A stretch of 64,000 bases of DNA from Phylloscopus collybita (GCA_027886175.1 JAJNNQ010000006.1:8866001-8930000), one strand, 5' to 3'. Shown: positions 24,100 to 37,680, counted from the first letter of the stretch. A program made the numbers and translations. Notes: generated by a model from the sequence alone, not told the origin.

Positions 24100-26078
24100 C
24101 TATATGGACAGATTTTTAAGTAATTTTTACTTCTCCATGGTTCTCTCATATATGTTATTTCAGTTTTATTCTATACTACATAGACCACCACCAGCAAGTG
24201 GTGCCTTTGGGAATGTCAGGCCTTGACTATATGAATAATCTGAGTGAAAATCATATTTTGTTTCTGAAGCTTGTAATTTAGAATCAATGAAAAGTGGTAT
24301 GGGTTGCCAAAATATTGACTTTTTAATAATTTGTATCAAGATTGTGGTGCTTTAATGCAAAATAATAATTATTGTATAATCTATATGATACATATCTTTA
24401 TGTATTACTACATCATGCTGCCTTGTAGGAAGTATTCAAAGGCATTATGACACTGAATTGTGGATTAGCTACAATCATGCTGAAAAAGAAGGGAGGTAAG
24501 ATTGGATTTATAGTATCTGTAGCATCCACTTTTTCTCTTCATCAGCTAGGCTTAGCTGGAATGACTCAGAATAGCTCAACAGCCTATCCAGATAATTTAC
24601 CTGCACTCTGACACACTTAAATGAGACATGCAATTGTCAGTAATTTACCTGCCATGGTAATTAGTTTGCTGTATTAGCTATAAATATGGCTCACAGTGTA
24701 TTCACTGTAGCACATTGTGCATTTAACTCTCACATGGTCAGCTATTTTTATGGTCCTGACCTGAAGTTAACAATACTGCTGATCTTAAGTACCTGTCTTA
24801 CAATAGATGTCTTTTTCTCTCTATTAACCAGACACCTGGTTATAGTGTTAATAATATATTTTCAAGTTACTCTTTTCCCACTGGCTTAAGATTTAAGACT
24901 TTCAGGTTGTAGTAGACTACAGTGATCCTTACTGATGTGTTAAGAAAATAAAAATATACAGTATAGTACATAACAAGCACTATGATAATACTTTACTCTT
25001 CTTCATCTGTATTTTATAACTAGTCTTGTAAGTTACTGCTAAAACTCGTCTGCACCTGAATTATGCCTAGAGACTTTCTATTCCCTCAATCCCTCCTTCT
25101 GAAAGACCACCATCTTTCTTCTTCCAACTTCTGCCACAGCCAAAATGCACAGTGCCTATCTACTTCCATACAAAGATGTCAATGGAGGAGCACCAGTGAA
25201 CCAACACACTCAGACTTGCAGAATGCCAGGCAGTAGCAGCTGAAGGAACTTGCCCAGGAATTTGAGCTCTGCACACATGTTCTTCTGTTTGTTGCCTGAA
25301 ATCACCGGTTCTCTCCGCATGAATCTCTTTATACACACACATGTAAATCTCAGACCAGTAACAAATTACCAAGGAGCTCCTATAATTTTAATAATTAAAT
25401 CTCGGAAAATTTAGTATCACAAAGAAATAGAAGTTGTTTAGGGTTTTTTGTTTGTTGTTTTTGTTTTGTTGTTGTTTTTTTTCTTTTGTCCCTCTTATAT
25501 CAGTGAAGAACCTTTTCAATTTATGCTTAAATACGACATTTCAGTTTTCAAAATTTGGACTCTCATTAGCATTGTGATTACTTAGTGATTTATACTCAGT
25601 ATGCATTAAGTCACAGACATGAGAAAGAAAACATCTTTTAGAAAGTCTTGGGTACGTTGCCACAATAATTGTATCATCAAGGACTTTGAAGCACAGACAA
25701 AAGACATGAAACAGAGGAACATTCACTATTGGCTGAAGAAACACAAAGGAAAATATCTATGCTTGCTCAGTAAGGTCAAAATAGGCAGAAAGCAGAGGGA
25801 CTTTGCTGTCAAGTCTGGTGTGCAGAAAACAGGAATTGTTTTTCTAAAGCACTATTATGTTGTTATTTCTAAAAAAAAATAGTTTATTTTACAGATATAT
25901 TTTGCAGAATGCTGGTAGTTAATAAGCAGATGGCTACATAACAGATTTCAGCAGGAGACTACCAATCAAGGGACAGAAGAATGGAGATATGACCTTGTGT
26001 TTTGAGGTAGGAGTGAAAGAAAACAACAGTGTGCATCCACTCCAAGTACTTATCTGGAAGCCTGCAAAGTCAACTTGA
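24094..26078. other. AT-rich non-coding DNA
   Basis: About 2 kb without gene-like sequence. A T/G-rich run built of gttt/gttgtt units lies at 25440-25488, of the same style as the 11.2-kb repeat. An 87-codon plus frame at 25619-25882 is lysine-rich but not recognised. Confidence 0.6.
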
Positions 26079-26102
26079 TTCAGTGAGCTTAAGCTCACTG
26101 AA
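26079..26102. repeat. Perfect 24-bp palindrome
   Basis: The arm TTCAGTGAGCTT is followed immediately by its exact reverse complement, giving a dyad with no spacer and an AGCT-TAAGCT centre. Outside 24 bp the symmetry stops (a versus g). In random sequence a specific 24-bp perfect palindrome is expected about 0.004 times in 64 kb, so it is unlikely to be chance, though AT bias raises that slightly. It could be a dimeric protein-binding site, the inner junction of a mini-inverted-repeat element or a fold-back replication error. Confidence 0.9.
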
Positions 26103-26229
26103 GCAAGAAAAGCAAGAAGTGATTCAGAGTCTAAAGTGACTAAATATAGAAGGCGCCTTAATATCAACTAAGAAACTCCAATCTTGAATATAATTTTTCC
26201 GTTTTTTTAAGTTCTAAAATAAATATATT

Positions 26230-26233
<4 letters not shown>

Positions 26234-26262
<29 letters not shown>
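26234..26262. repeat. T(29) homopolymer
   Basis: This uninterrupted T run could be the A tail of a minus-strand retroposon whose body is no longer recognisable (downstream 'aagcaggctgggttg'). Confidence 0.95.
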
Positions 26263-26265
<3 letters not shown>

Positions 26266-29200
26266 CAGGCTGGGTTGTTATATTTCATGGCTGTGCTGAG
26301 ATTGACATTAATACCACAGGAAAAAGGAGTATGGGTTTGATTTGGGAATGCAGATACTTGAATCTCTGTAATTAGGCTTTAGAAAGGAAATGGTAGGTGT
26401 TTGCAACAATGCTGTGCCAAGGGTTGTGCCTTTCTGAATCAAAGGGGTCAGATGAAACAACTTTTATTACTTTTAAAATGCTGATTTAAGAGTCTGTCAG
26501 AATCTTGAAACACTTTTCAGTACATATGTTCCATTTTGAAGATAGCATTCACTGAAAGAATATGAGAAAATATTTTTATTCAATATAAGTGGTAGCAAGA
26601 ATGACCAACCAATATCATCCTTATAGAATAATACTATATACTGCATTAGTAGAAAATAATATACTGTATAACACATTCTTCTGCATTCTAAGAACAAAGA
26701 GGAAGTTTTATTCTCCACCCAGTGTTTCAGAAAGTCTTGTGGTTTTGTCTCATGAGAACATAGAAGCAGAGCATTTTAAAAGGTAAAGATGTTGACACTT
26801 GGTCAGATACAGAAAGATTTCTCTTCAACAGCAATAGTTTTCACACACTTTTCAAAGCTTTTCCTGAGGAACATCAGAGAAAACCCAATGTGTGCCATAG
26901 TCAAGTAGAAATTTAAACAATTAAATCTTCAATGTTCATCATCTTTCTGAAGGCAGACTGAAAAATATACTGTTTTTTTCCCAACTTAAGAGTTGCAAGG
27001 AAAAAACCCAAAAAACAGTTTTGTAGTGATGGTTTAGGTATTGATGATAAAAAAAGGCTGATTTAGGCTATTAAAGCAGGAGTGTTGCCATCTGGAAGAG
27101 CTATATACTATATAACATCTGTTGATTTCAGCCTCCAGAAAATCACTAACATAATTACAATTAAGAAAAGCAGTGACTATGTATAAAGATAGGTGACCAT
27201 TACTGGAAGAAACACTCTACAACAGATGTAGTTTTGATACCATGTAATTCAACAATGCTCCATGTAATATTAATGGCTCTCTGCAATTTATTCTAATTTT
27301 GAAATTCATTACTAAATTATTCAGCAATATATAAAACAGATGTGTGGCACTGCAGCACCCAAGTTATATCCATTATAAAATTATGTTTTCTACAGTCTAC
27401 TTGCAATTTGTCCTTTAAGTCTCATACAGAATCAACGGATCTTTCCAGGTGCTATGACTCACCTTTGGTTTCCTTATTCCCCTGAAAGGTTTCACTTGTG
27501 TTCCTTTATTTTCTGTTTCAACACTAAATGTCAAGCTTTTATGGTTAGTTTAATTGGTACTGTTGCTCAAAGCTTGATAGGCATATATTATAGGAAAACA
27601 GAACACAGAGAAAATGTTTTATTTTTCTTGCAATACTTATTTGCATTTGCTGGAGGTTAGAACTGACTTTTTTGTCCAAGCTATCTTTTCTCTCAGAAAA
27701 GATATGAACAAGGAACGAACCTTACACTTTTGAAAGACTAATTCAGATTTCTCCTATAGGTGACAACACACTCTTGGATGCTTTTTGCACCTTCATCTCC
27801 CATGAATGCTGTGGAAAATGTTTTGGAGGAATGCTGATATGCTTATATGACCTGGTTTATAATTCTGTATGACAGTTTTGGTAGCAGTAGAGAAGGAGAG
27901 GTGTTTTTTCCCCCCTCTGTTGTCTGTCAATTTATGACAGAATGACATGACAGAAAGTTTGGTTGAGCTCTTTGTCTTAGTACATGGAATAACAAAAGGT
28001 GGAGAGAGTTTGCCCAATTATAGCAGCAGAAACAGGAGAGCTGATGAGGTAACACAGGCATAAGGCCACAGGATAAGGCTGTCAAAAGTACAACATTGTA
28101 TACCAGGAAAGAAGGAAAAAGAGACTTGGTTTGAAATTATATATCCATGTAACTTCCTTTAAAGTCCAAGCTATGCATCACATCTAAATGCAAAAAAAAA
28201 AAAAAATTCAAACAAACAACATGAATATATATATATAAAGGAGCCCAAATATGGTCAGGTTGCAACTTTACTTAGTTTGTTCCTAAACATGTATTCATGT
28301 GTGGATTTGGTCTACTCTGTTTCAAAGTCTGTGGAGAAGGAGATCAGACTCCAAATATGCTTAATGAAATCACAACAGAGATGCAAATCAATTTTCTTTT
28401 GAAGTACTTAGGTTTGATGTCTAGATTGACTACTAAGATGGAAATCTTCCTGGGCTAGTCTCATGTAGACACCCTGTTGTGGGTATCAATAGAGACAGTT
28501 CCAAGTTAACTGCTTTGTACTGGGTCTGGCTTAAACTGCTTTGTGTAGTTTAAAGGCAGGACAGGTATAACACTTCTTAAAATTGTGTTAGAATGCTTTT
28601 ATGTGATCAAGAAAGCATTTCCATTGTGCTCTAGACTTGAAAAGAGACTTCTGCAGCATGGTAGTCAGCTAGAGTGCATTGTGATACACAGAAGCTGTGC
28701 ACTCACTATGCTGCAGCACAGGACTGACCCAGTTGGCAGTCTGCACCTAGAGTAAAAATATGCTTGATGCAGGATTCATTCTGTATAATTTCAGAGAACC
28801 ATCAGTTCTATGTCTAAAACTGAATGAATTATCTCTCACCATTGTCATTAGACAGAAATTGGAACTCTCAAGAGGCGCTTTTTTTTCTGATTAATCTTAG
28901 ATGTCATTGGGTAAGATGAATTTCCTCTTAGAGCTGTTTGCAAAGAAATCAAGGATGACTAGGACAGACATAGAGTGAAGACGGCCAAGATAGTGCTAAT
29001 AAATTCTATTCCTGTTGCAACCCCTCACCACCCAACTCCAATCCTCCATAATCAGAATTATTCAAATATTTAAACTTCCTCCAGTAAGTCTATATGGAGC
29101 TCGATATACTTCTACTGTGTAGGCACTAATTTTGAAATGCTTTGAGAAATGTTACCTTGCTTTTCCAAATCGTTACTGTTTTTATAGGAACCCTGTGGTC

Positions 29201-29312
29201 CGTGTGAGTGGCATAGTAATAGAAATAACAAGATCAAATAATGTATTTACTTTTTTGTTTTTTTTCCCACCTGGTACATTAGGAGTGAGAAAGATTTCTC
29301 TGGAGAGAAGAG

Positions 29313-29332
29313 AAAAAAAAAAAAAAAAAAAA
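29313..29332. repeat. A(20) homopolymer
   Basis: This is an A run preceded by a purine-rich stretch (gagagaagaga). It is the source of the lysine run in an 81-codon plus frame, which is not a gene. Confidence 0.95.
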
Positions 29333-30934
29333 GACCTGTCCAAAATGTTGAAAGGTGAGAAAAAAAATATTACATAACAGCTACAGAATCTGCCTTTTTC
29401 TTTTTTCCTTGAATAGGCAATATAGGGAAAATTTCTCAGCTACAGAGTTAAATAGGAGTAATCCCAAGTGGTGGGAAGGGCACTTCATAGTCACATAATC
29501 AACTGAAAGAGTATTTAGAAAGAACAGACAGCTGGGCCAGTCTGAACATCAGCAGCCAAGTGGGAGAGTTTGTCATTCTGTAAATGGCAAAATAACAAAC
29601 ACCTGACCTGAAGATAATAGGTTAATTGCTTTAATATTACATTTTGCATTGATGTTTGTTTTAATGTGATGGATGAAAAGAGGTCATTTTTTAAAATTCA
29701 GGCCTTCTAGAACTGCAAATGCCTGCCCAGTGGCCTGAGGAATAAAAAATCTCTTACGTGACAAAATGAGTTGCATGCAAATGACAAGTAGGCTGGATGT
29801 GCCCTGAAAGCATTCAGCTTGGAGTGACCTGTGATCATAAATTACTGGCATGCTGCATCAGATCCTAGACTTGTAATTTCATCAAGATCAACAAGATGCA
29901 ATCTTGAAAACAGTTTGCATGATGTGAGGACGAATTGATGCCCTTGTCCTTCCAGACTGCTGGATCTGATGCTCAAGAGCCTGACTACTTTGTGTCTCTA
30001 AGTAGCAATATAGGGCCATTGTAAATAATTAAGTAGAAATTTGTTACCCTTTTGTCAAAAGTATTTCTGATGTTACTCTTTGTTCGCCTCCATTAAGAAA
30101 TCCCTTGATTAAATTTTAAAATCTTAAACAATTTAAAGGGCTGAGAGCACAGGACACAAACTATAATCTGAATGTTTTGCACAGGAAAGTCATATTCTCT
30201 TTGGGAGAAAAGAAAATAATGTCAAATATTTAATATGCAATCTCTTTCAAGACTTTCAAGGTTTGATTACCAATTCAGTAACTGTTGCTTGTAGGTCATT
30301 TATTTTCTCATTTGTTTGCTTTTAGAGATGAAAAATTTTCTTCTCAATATACTTAAAAATGTTTCTATACAAATAGAATGTATGGCTGAGAACTTAATCC
30401 CTTGCAGTTGTATCAAGAGAATGCATATAAAGTAGTCAATAAAAATTTGGATACTTCAGAATAGATGTTGCTTCTGTTAAGTTAAAGTCCTGAATTCTAT
30501 CAATAAATATATGCTAAGTTTTCTGAAAAGTTTAAGAAAGAGACAGTATTTTTAATAACAAATGGTAAAATTAATTACCTTTGTCTTGTTTTCTGCATCC
30601 AGAGGAGTGATTGGTGATCTTTTTTTAATTATATACTTCTTCAAATATATATATATGCATTTATGAAACACATCATACATGTCTTGAAGTAGGCATGTAA
30701 CATTAATAGTGGCAAAAGTCACTTACTGTGCCTTGAATAAAAGCACAATCTGTACTCCAGGAAGAAAAAACTTTATCAGGGATTAGCAGGTATTCCCACA
30801 GCAGTGAGTTTAATTTTGAAACAGAGGACACATCATTTGTGTTGACCTAATGATGAAAAAATATTGCTGTGAAGACCTAACTGATCTTACAAAAATTATT
30901 TTTTTAGAGATGATGATGAAGAGGGATAAAATTA

Positions 30935-31366
30935 TTAGATGGCATGGAGTATCCCTAATGTGAGGGAAGGCTAAGAGAACTGAGATTATTCAGTCTGGAG
31001 AAGGCTTCAGGGTCACCTAAATGTGGCTTTCCAGAAGGGACCTATGGGAAAGAGGGAGAGAGAGTTTTTACAAGAGTGTATAGTGGCAAGATAAAGGGGA
31101 ATGGCTTCAAATAGAAAGAAAGTAAGTTTAGATTAGATATTAGGAAGAAATTTGTTACTAAGAGTGTGGTGAAACACTGGAACAAGTTGCCCAGAGAAGT
31201 TGTGGATGCCCCACCACTGGAGGTATTCTGGGCCAGGTTGGATGGGACCCTGAGCAACCCAGTCTAGTAAAAAGTGTTCCTTGGCAGGGAGTTGGATTTA
31301 CATGATCTAAGGTCCCTTCCAACCCAAACCGCTCCATTATTTTATGGTTCTATGAAATAGATAATT
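30935..31366 (+). mobile_element. CR1 LINE 3' end
   Basis: This plus-strand CR1 begins in the conserved 'gagggaaggctaagagaact' / 'ttattcagtctggag' block and runs through 'ttagattagatattaggaag', 'aacaagttgcccagagaagt', 'tgtggatgccccacc' and 'aaggtcccttccaaccc'. It ends at 'ttatggttctatgaaa', which matches the octamer-like CR1 terminus. It is complete at the 3' end and truncated at the 5' end. It appears to be the same 3' UTR type as 22240-22870. Confidence 0.94.
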
Positions 31367-33480
31367 GTTTTGTCTTGTTTCTGATTTCCTTAAGTTTATA
31401 CACTCATTACAAATAATGTCATACCTTAAAGGTACATACAATTTTTTATATTCAGTGAAGTCCAGTGAAGCAGCAAAGCAGTAAAAAGTAAAAGCATTCT
31501 AGTACAGTACAGCATTTAAAAAACACTCCTGTGAATAACACCTCCTCAGTCATTATACCACATTTGCACTCCCTAACTAAAATGCTGTGAAAAATGACAA
31601 CTCCCTTTCATAGAACTGTTTACTCCTCCAGTAATATCTAAACATCCATTTAGAAGATTTGTGTCATTAATATATATTGCAGACAATGTGTGCACTCCTT
31701 AGACCTTATATTTGAAATACATGTGCAGTAGTATTTGCATATAGGAAATGATTACTCATCCAGTTTTCACATCAAACAGATCTAATTACATCTCATAGAA
31801 TCATTTTCCTAATTACATGCTCTCATTTCAATATTTTATGATGTTGGGTTAGATACTTTCCCTCAGTCAAACTTTATAAAACTCCCAGTAAGACAAGTTT
31901 CTCTGCCTCTCCTCTGCCAACATCTCATTTTTCCCTAAGCTTGTCCCTCCAGCTAAGTGCATATAGTTTATTCTGAAACAGATAGCCTGTTTCTAAGAAA
32001 GCCTCAAGAAAACCTACATATGTAACACTATAGGTATATCTACATCTTGTAAATAAATGAGCTGACTCCACAGACAACATTTTCAATGTCTGTCAGAGAG
32101 CAAGCCAGGCTTCTATACTGAGCTTCAAAAGCATGTTCAGCAACTGTTAGTGGCTGCAGGCTGTGTAATGACTACCACAGAGAACATTATAAACCACAAG
32201 CTGAGCAGAGCTACAGGCACTATGGACTACATTATGTTGTCCAAAGTATGGCAGACACAATAGCTCAGAAACAGAAAAAAACCCCTTGAATGTACTTGTC
32301 AGAATTGTGCTCCAGCAGCAGATTTTACTTTTTTAGTTCCTCCTCCGGGAAGCCTACAGTTCTTCAGAGCTGCAACTGCAGAAAAAATACTGTTTTTTAA
32401 AAACATTCCAACACACTTACTATATCAGAGGTCCAGCTTCTACTCTGGACACTGCCGTTCTAAACTTGACAAGCTCCGTGGAAGTGAGTGATTATTTTCA
32501 ACAGAAAAGTGGGCCTCTGTTATTCAATAGTTTACTAGTTGTCCAAAGAACTTTAAAAAATCAAGGGAGTGATGCCTTTTGAACAGGATGACATAGGAAA
32601 ATGAATTATTTTCAGGCATTTGGTGTTCTCTTTGTTTAGAATCTTTAACTCACCTAAAGTAATTTATATTGTAATATTGAATCTACAAATAAATATTTCC
32701 CAGAAGAACTTTTTAAATAATCTTTTTGATCCACTTTCATAAATTTTTAATATACAGATCTTCAAGTTGCTTTGCAATTTCAGTATTGAAGTAGTCTATA
32801 AAGTATCCACAAAAATTACAAGCAGAAACCGTAATCCCAGTACAGCTCTGTGAATTGTGAGTAAGTTTGCCTGTTTGTGGCCACAGAGATCTATACCACC
32901 ATCACATAACTGGAGTGTGGCTGAGCCAAATTCCAGGTCAAGTAACTGCTTTCTGCCCCCTGAAGTACATCTGCTAATTTTACCTGAATAAAGTATTAGT
33001 CTTCTTTTTCTCTCCAGACAGCTGGTTTGCTAAGTGCTTTCAGTTATGTCCCAGGATCCTTGTCAAAGGTGGCTGAGCCTTGCTTGTTTTGATTTGTTTA
33101 TGCAAGTATTGTTCTACCATGGCTAATTATTTCCAGTGTAATACTGCCTCTGACTTTGTTTGGCCTCAACTGTTATTCACTTATTTAAAAAGCAAAGCCC
33201 TTACTATCTGCCAGTTATTAGCAAGCTGTGGTATGTGCACAGGTGAGAGATAAGAAGGAAACCCTGATGTCATAGGCACTGATTACTGGGAAAATGTGAC
33301 ATAATTGATCACTGGTCTACCTCTGTTGCTTAGTTACTGAAATAGAAGTTCTTTTGGGCAGAATGTGTTGTCCAGTGCTCATTTAAAAAAAGAAAGAACA
33401 AAATAAAATGTATGTGTTTACATGATTTGTGGGCATTCACTGTTGTAGAATATCCTTTGCTAAGTATATAGAGTCACAGA
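31367..33480. other. AT-rich non-coding DNA
   Basis: About 2.1 kb without recognised features. The 32.1-33.3 kb part is less AT-rich than the surrounding DNA but shows no long open frame. Confidence 0.6.
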
Positions 33481-33600
33481 AGATTATGAATATGAATACA
33501 AATATAAATATGAATATACATCCATATATATACACACACACATATTTCTCATTCGTACATATATATCTGTATGTACATACATGAGAAATGTGTATGTAAT
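33481..33600. repeat. AT/CA-rich stretch with a nested inverted repeat
   Basis: A degenerate run of 'atatgaat/aaatataaat' units passes into (CA) and (TA) steps. Within it, acacacacatatttctcat (about 33534-33552) is nearly the reverse complement of atgagaaatgtgtatgt (33581-33597). GTACAT at 33555-33560 pairs with ATGTAC at 33571-33576 inside. The whole can fold as an imperfect hairpin of about 65 bp. Confidence 0.75.
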
Positions 33601-36572
33601 CACAAACACGTTGGCCTGTGACTGTGCCACCAGTTCTTGGTGATTCCTTGGTATCTTCTGCTACCTTTCTTGGTGGAACCATTCATTGAGGGTGATATTG
33701 AGAATATCGAGATGAGTTTAGATGAGTTTGTCCCAGCAGCCCAACTTCAGCTGATACTATGCTGTAAAAAATGTTTTCTCACTGTGCACTCAATCCCTAT
33801 TTCAGGGGTAGTTTTTCACACTCTGGCATAGGCATCCTCTGCTTATCAGCATTTTGTTGTATAAGTAATTATTTTCTTCCCTATTTCTGGCTGGCCACAA
33901 CACTTGTAAATGCATTATCATAAATCCCTGCATGTATATGTAAATAATATCTTAAAAACAAGGAGAAGGAAAATTCTACTGGGGACTTAACTCCTATAGA
34001 ATCTGATCAAGGATGTGTCTTAGTGAAATTTACGTTTAGATCACTAGGTTGTATATTTTTTTTTCCTATTTATAATTATACCTTTGTGAAAACCTTGTTT
34101 TTAAAAACACTGTATTTTTTTTAAGTGTTTAAATACTTGGTTTAATCTTAGAATACACCTATTAGTTTACATAGCGTAGTTTGCCGTACTGTTTCCAATC
34201 TGAATGGAAGGGCTTTTTGCCTTTAGAAAAGCAAAACCAGAAAAGAATGTTTAGAGAGGTAGAATAAAATAAGATTGTCTTGTTGTTTGGTAGGTGATTT
34301 AGCATTTGAGCCTCTGTTATTTGCATATCAAAATAAGACATAAAAGCAGCTTGGAAACAACTACTGCAAAGCAGTAACAAGAAGCTGTCTACCAAAACTC
34401 CTGTATAACTCAGACTGGGATAGACTGATCTATTGTATATATTTATGTTATTTTTGGAAACACAGAAAAAAAAAATAAAAACCGTGTATGGAAACACCTG
34501 AGATTGCAGCTCATTGTAACTGCATTTGCTCATTACTGAAATTCCTTTTGCATAGAATTTTCTGCTCTTGAGCTTTAGTTCCTCTAGAGTTTCCTGGGCT
34601 GTTCTCTGCAACATTTTTTTTTTTTTTTTTTCTTTTCACTTGCCTTTTTAAGTCAGTTGAAAACTGCTCTTCCTTCTCCTGGGGATGTAACTGCCCTTTC
34701 TGGGTATCGTTTGGAAATGTAACTCTTTTAACAAATATAAAGGCAACATTAGGCTGTACATTTTGCTTCTAAACCGAAACAACACATGCAGCTAACTTTA
34801 ATTTTCTATCATTAAAGAAGAATCAAGTAAGTGGAACAATGAATTCTGTATACAAATCATAGAAATTCATTTTCACCTAGACATGTAGTCACATAGACCA
34901 GCTGCTATAAATTGACATTTCCTTCAATAGACCTCTACCAGGTGACACCAGCTGAGCATCTGGCATCTATTCAGAGGATAAAATATGAAATCCATTTGCT
35001 GTTTCAATATACATCTATGCTTTCAATGGATAGAAGGGTTGTTTGAGTGGGAATATCAATCTTCATGTTATTAGTCAATAGATTAAAGCTAATCTGAGAA
35101 GCACTGTTGATTACATACATATTTGGATTTTAATAGGTTCATGGTTTTGCAAAACTGTGATTAATTATATGCCTGGGTGGGTGAAATGGGATTAAATAAG
35201 TCAATAATTTATTATGGGAATTTTCATTGATTTAGTGTACAAATCATCAGTAATAGCACGCACTGTGCCAAAGAGTGAGTCAAGCTGAGCTCATTGAAAA
35301 GTCTCATATAAAAGTCAACTTTTTAGGATAGTTCAGACATATGATTGACAACATTGGAGATTCATATAGCTCATCATTTTGCTCTGCCCTAGTAAGAGAT
35401 TGGCCTTTTTGCTATCAAGTCAGAGAATTATTACCCACACATTTTCTCAGAGATTACTTCTCTGTTCCATACTTACATTTGTGATATTCTTTCAAACTCT
35501 GCTCTTTTCATTTCCTTCGTTAGATTTTCAAGATATAATTACTGGAAATGGGTAATTGACGTTCTTTTAATTCACAACAAAAATGGTGATGTTTTGGGGT
35601 TATGTCATTGTCAATGTATAATTCCCATTTGTGTTTAGTGAATAGGCTGTTGTGTTTTACACTTCATTTTGAAGGTAGCATTAAGTGCAGCTTAAAGCAT
35701 TCATCTTAAAGCAGGAAGTTGGCATGTAGAGGAGAGACTGTATCTGGGAAACTTTGACAGAGCAATCAAGGGCCATCAACACTTAATGGCTCTACACCAG
35801 TGGATCAATGTGCTTGCTAGCAGCAGGGCTATTGACTTTGAACAACTCTGCCCAGAAGCGGAAAGGGTGCATGTTCATGTCAGAGCTGGAAAATTTGCAG
35901 CTTAAGCTTAGGGGGTTGAAAGAGTCACAGACTCTTTCAGAAGGGGAAACCTTTTGGCGCAAACAGGGAAGTTTCTCCTTCAGTAGCCAGGTACATAGTT
36001 CAGCCAGGCCAGAGGGCTGTGGGTCTCGAAGACACAGCCTAAATCCTGAGTTCTCTTGTTTGCAAAAGGAACAGGAATGGTTAATGCTCTCTGGGATATT
36101 GAATTTTAGGTACATTTGTGCTTTAATACTGCAATATGAAAGTGTATAAAGTGTATATGCATATTTGAGAAATTGCATGGCTGAGTCAGTGGTTCTTCCT
36201 TTTCCTGTGCATTGTGCCTGAATGTTACTATGAGGAAATCCGACTACACCGTGCAGCACAGAAAATTTTTTCAAAAATTTCCAAGTCAAATTTTTCTAGC
36301 CAGCTGTGTCTCAAGGAGGCTTATGCACAGGTTTTACAGTGTTATCAGAAGCACCATATGGTGTTCCATTACATAAAGAGGATCTGACTTGGTTGTGCAC
36401 TAAAAAAGTTTATCCAAGAAAGTTGCTTGGAATTTATGATCAGCCATTAGCTAGTGTTAGTAGGTGTAGAAACGTATGGGATCCAGATTCAATCCAAACC
36501 TGACAGAGGGCAAGTGAAATCTCATCAAGTCTGCATATCAGAAGAGGGTGTTTGGGTTTTATATTTACATGA

Positions 36573-36573
<1 letters not shown>
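33601..36573. other. Non-coding DNA containing the window's longest chance frames
   Basis: About 3 kb. A 150-codon minus frame (34162-34614) and a 165-codon minus frame (35792-36289), with a 113-codon frame on the opposite strand of the latter, lie here. None shows a domain, signal or repeat I recognise. They are rich in hydrophobic, serine and cysteine codons as expected from AT-rich random sequence. T(18) lies at 34614-34631. Treated as non-coding. Confidence 0.55.

Positions 36574-36616
<43 letters not shown>
36574..36616. repeat. A(43) homopolymer
   Basis: This is the longest pure A tract in the window, preceded by 'atatttacatgac' and followed by 'gggattgtg'. An A tail this long suggests a fairly recent retroposition, but I cannot recognise the body upstream and see no AATAAA within 30 bp. 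Confidence 0.97.
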
Positions 36617-36619
<3 letters not shown>

Positions 36620-37614
36620 ATTGTGTACAGGTGTATACATTTTCTTCTGACTAGCAAAATTCAGTGGTGTGACAGTTGCTTAGGTAATTGAATATTTTAT
36701 TTAAGAGCTGAAGAAACACCTGGTAAATGGACTGTGAGGATGAAATTCACTACTTTATACAAAATGTCTGTGAAATTGGATGTCTGAAGGCATGTAATGG
36801 GTAAAAGGTACACTAGATCCACAGACAGAACATGCTTGGGAAAAAAGGTTGTTAATGTAATGTGGTCATTAAAGTGGGGCTGTTTCAGGGGATAAGTATG
36901 TTTTCAACAGTGGATTTCAAATGATATATCACAGAGAAGTACAGGGATTGACTGGTTCTAAAAAAGAAACATTTATATAATACAGCCAAACCCTGCAGCT
37001 TGTGGGTACTGATATCCCATCAACACATCACAAGCTTTTTATTTAATTGAGTGTGATTTAGGAAAAAGCATTTAGAACACAGTCTGCTCCATCACATCGA
37101 ATCAATTTAAATTAACAGACCAATGTTTCAGCTGTAAACTGATGCTAATTGAGGACAAGATGCTAGAAGTTACAAGACACCTCTTACAAGCTTTAAAGAA
37201 CTTTGATTTCTGTTTACTACAGAGGAAGTAGAGTCATGATCCACATCTTTCATAAAAAATTGGGATCTTTGTCAGATTTTTTGAGCTCTTGTGCAGTTAT
37301 TCTCACTGTAAGGTCTGTGTTTGCTGCAATTGTAAGTAAATGTTTAACCAACTCTTAGGTAACAATCTGAATAAGTGTTGATTATGCATGTGATGAAATC
37401 AAGTGTGTTCTTCAATGGATGGTAATTTTTGGTGTTATTATCCAGTGACATTATTTAAAGGATATTTTTTTTCCCTTTGATATTGAGGCAATTAAATATA
37501 GCTCCAATAGAAGTGGTTGTTATTGAAATCTTTTTGTAATATTTAGTTCTCTGATGTTACTTGAATAATTAACAATAACAACGAGAAGGAAATTCCCAAG
37601 TGATAAGTTAATCT

Positions 37615-37616
<2 letters not shown>
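36617..37616. other. AT-rich non-coding DNA
   Basis: One kilobase without gene-like sequence or recognised repeats. Confidence 0.6.
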
Positions 37617-37648
<32 letters not shown>

Positions 37649-37680
37649 CTTTTTTCCCTTTTTTTTTTTTTCCTTCCCTC
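37617..37680. repeat. T(32) and pyrimidine tract
   Basis: T(32) at 37617-37648 is followed by C, T(6), CCC, T(13) and 'ccttccctcc', giving about 64 bp of pure pyrimidine. It may be a minus-strand A tail with interruptions. Confidence 0.95.

Larger units (their letters stand above)
26103..30934. other. AT-rich non-coding DNA with homopolymers
   Basis: About 4.8 kb with no recognised gene. Homopolymers include T(29) at 26234-26262, an A run near 28192-28206 and A(20) at 29313-29332. A short AT run lies near 28225-28240. The region 28900-30000 has a more mixed base composition but yields no known motif. Confidence 0.6.

Noticed and set aside
34162..34614. 150-codon minus-strand open frame as a gene
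   Set aside because: No recognisable domain, composition as expected from AT-rich random sequence, and no supporting splice or promoter context. A frame of this length can occur by chance in 64 kb.
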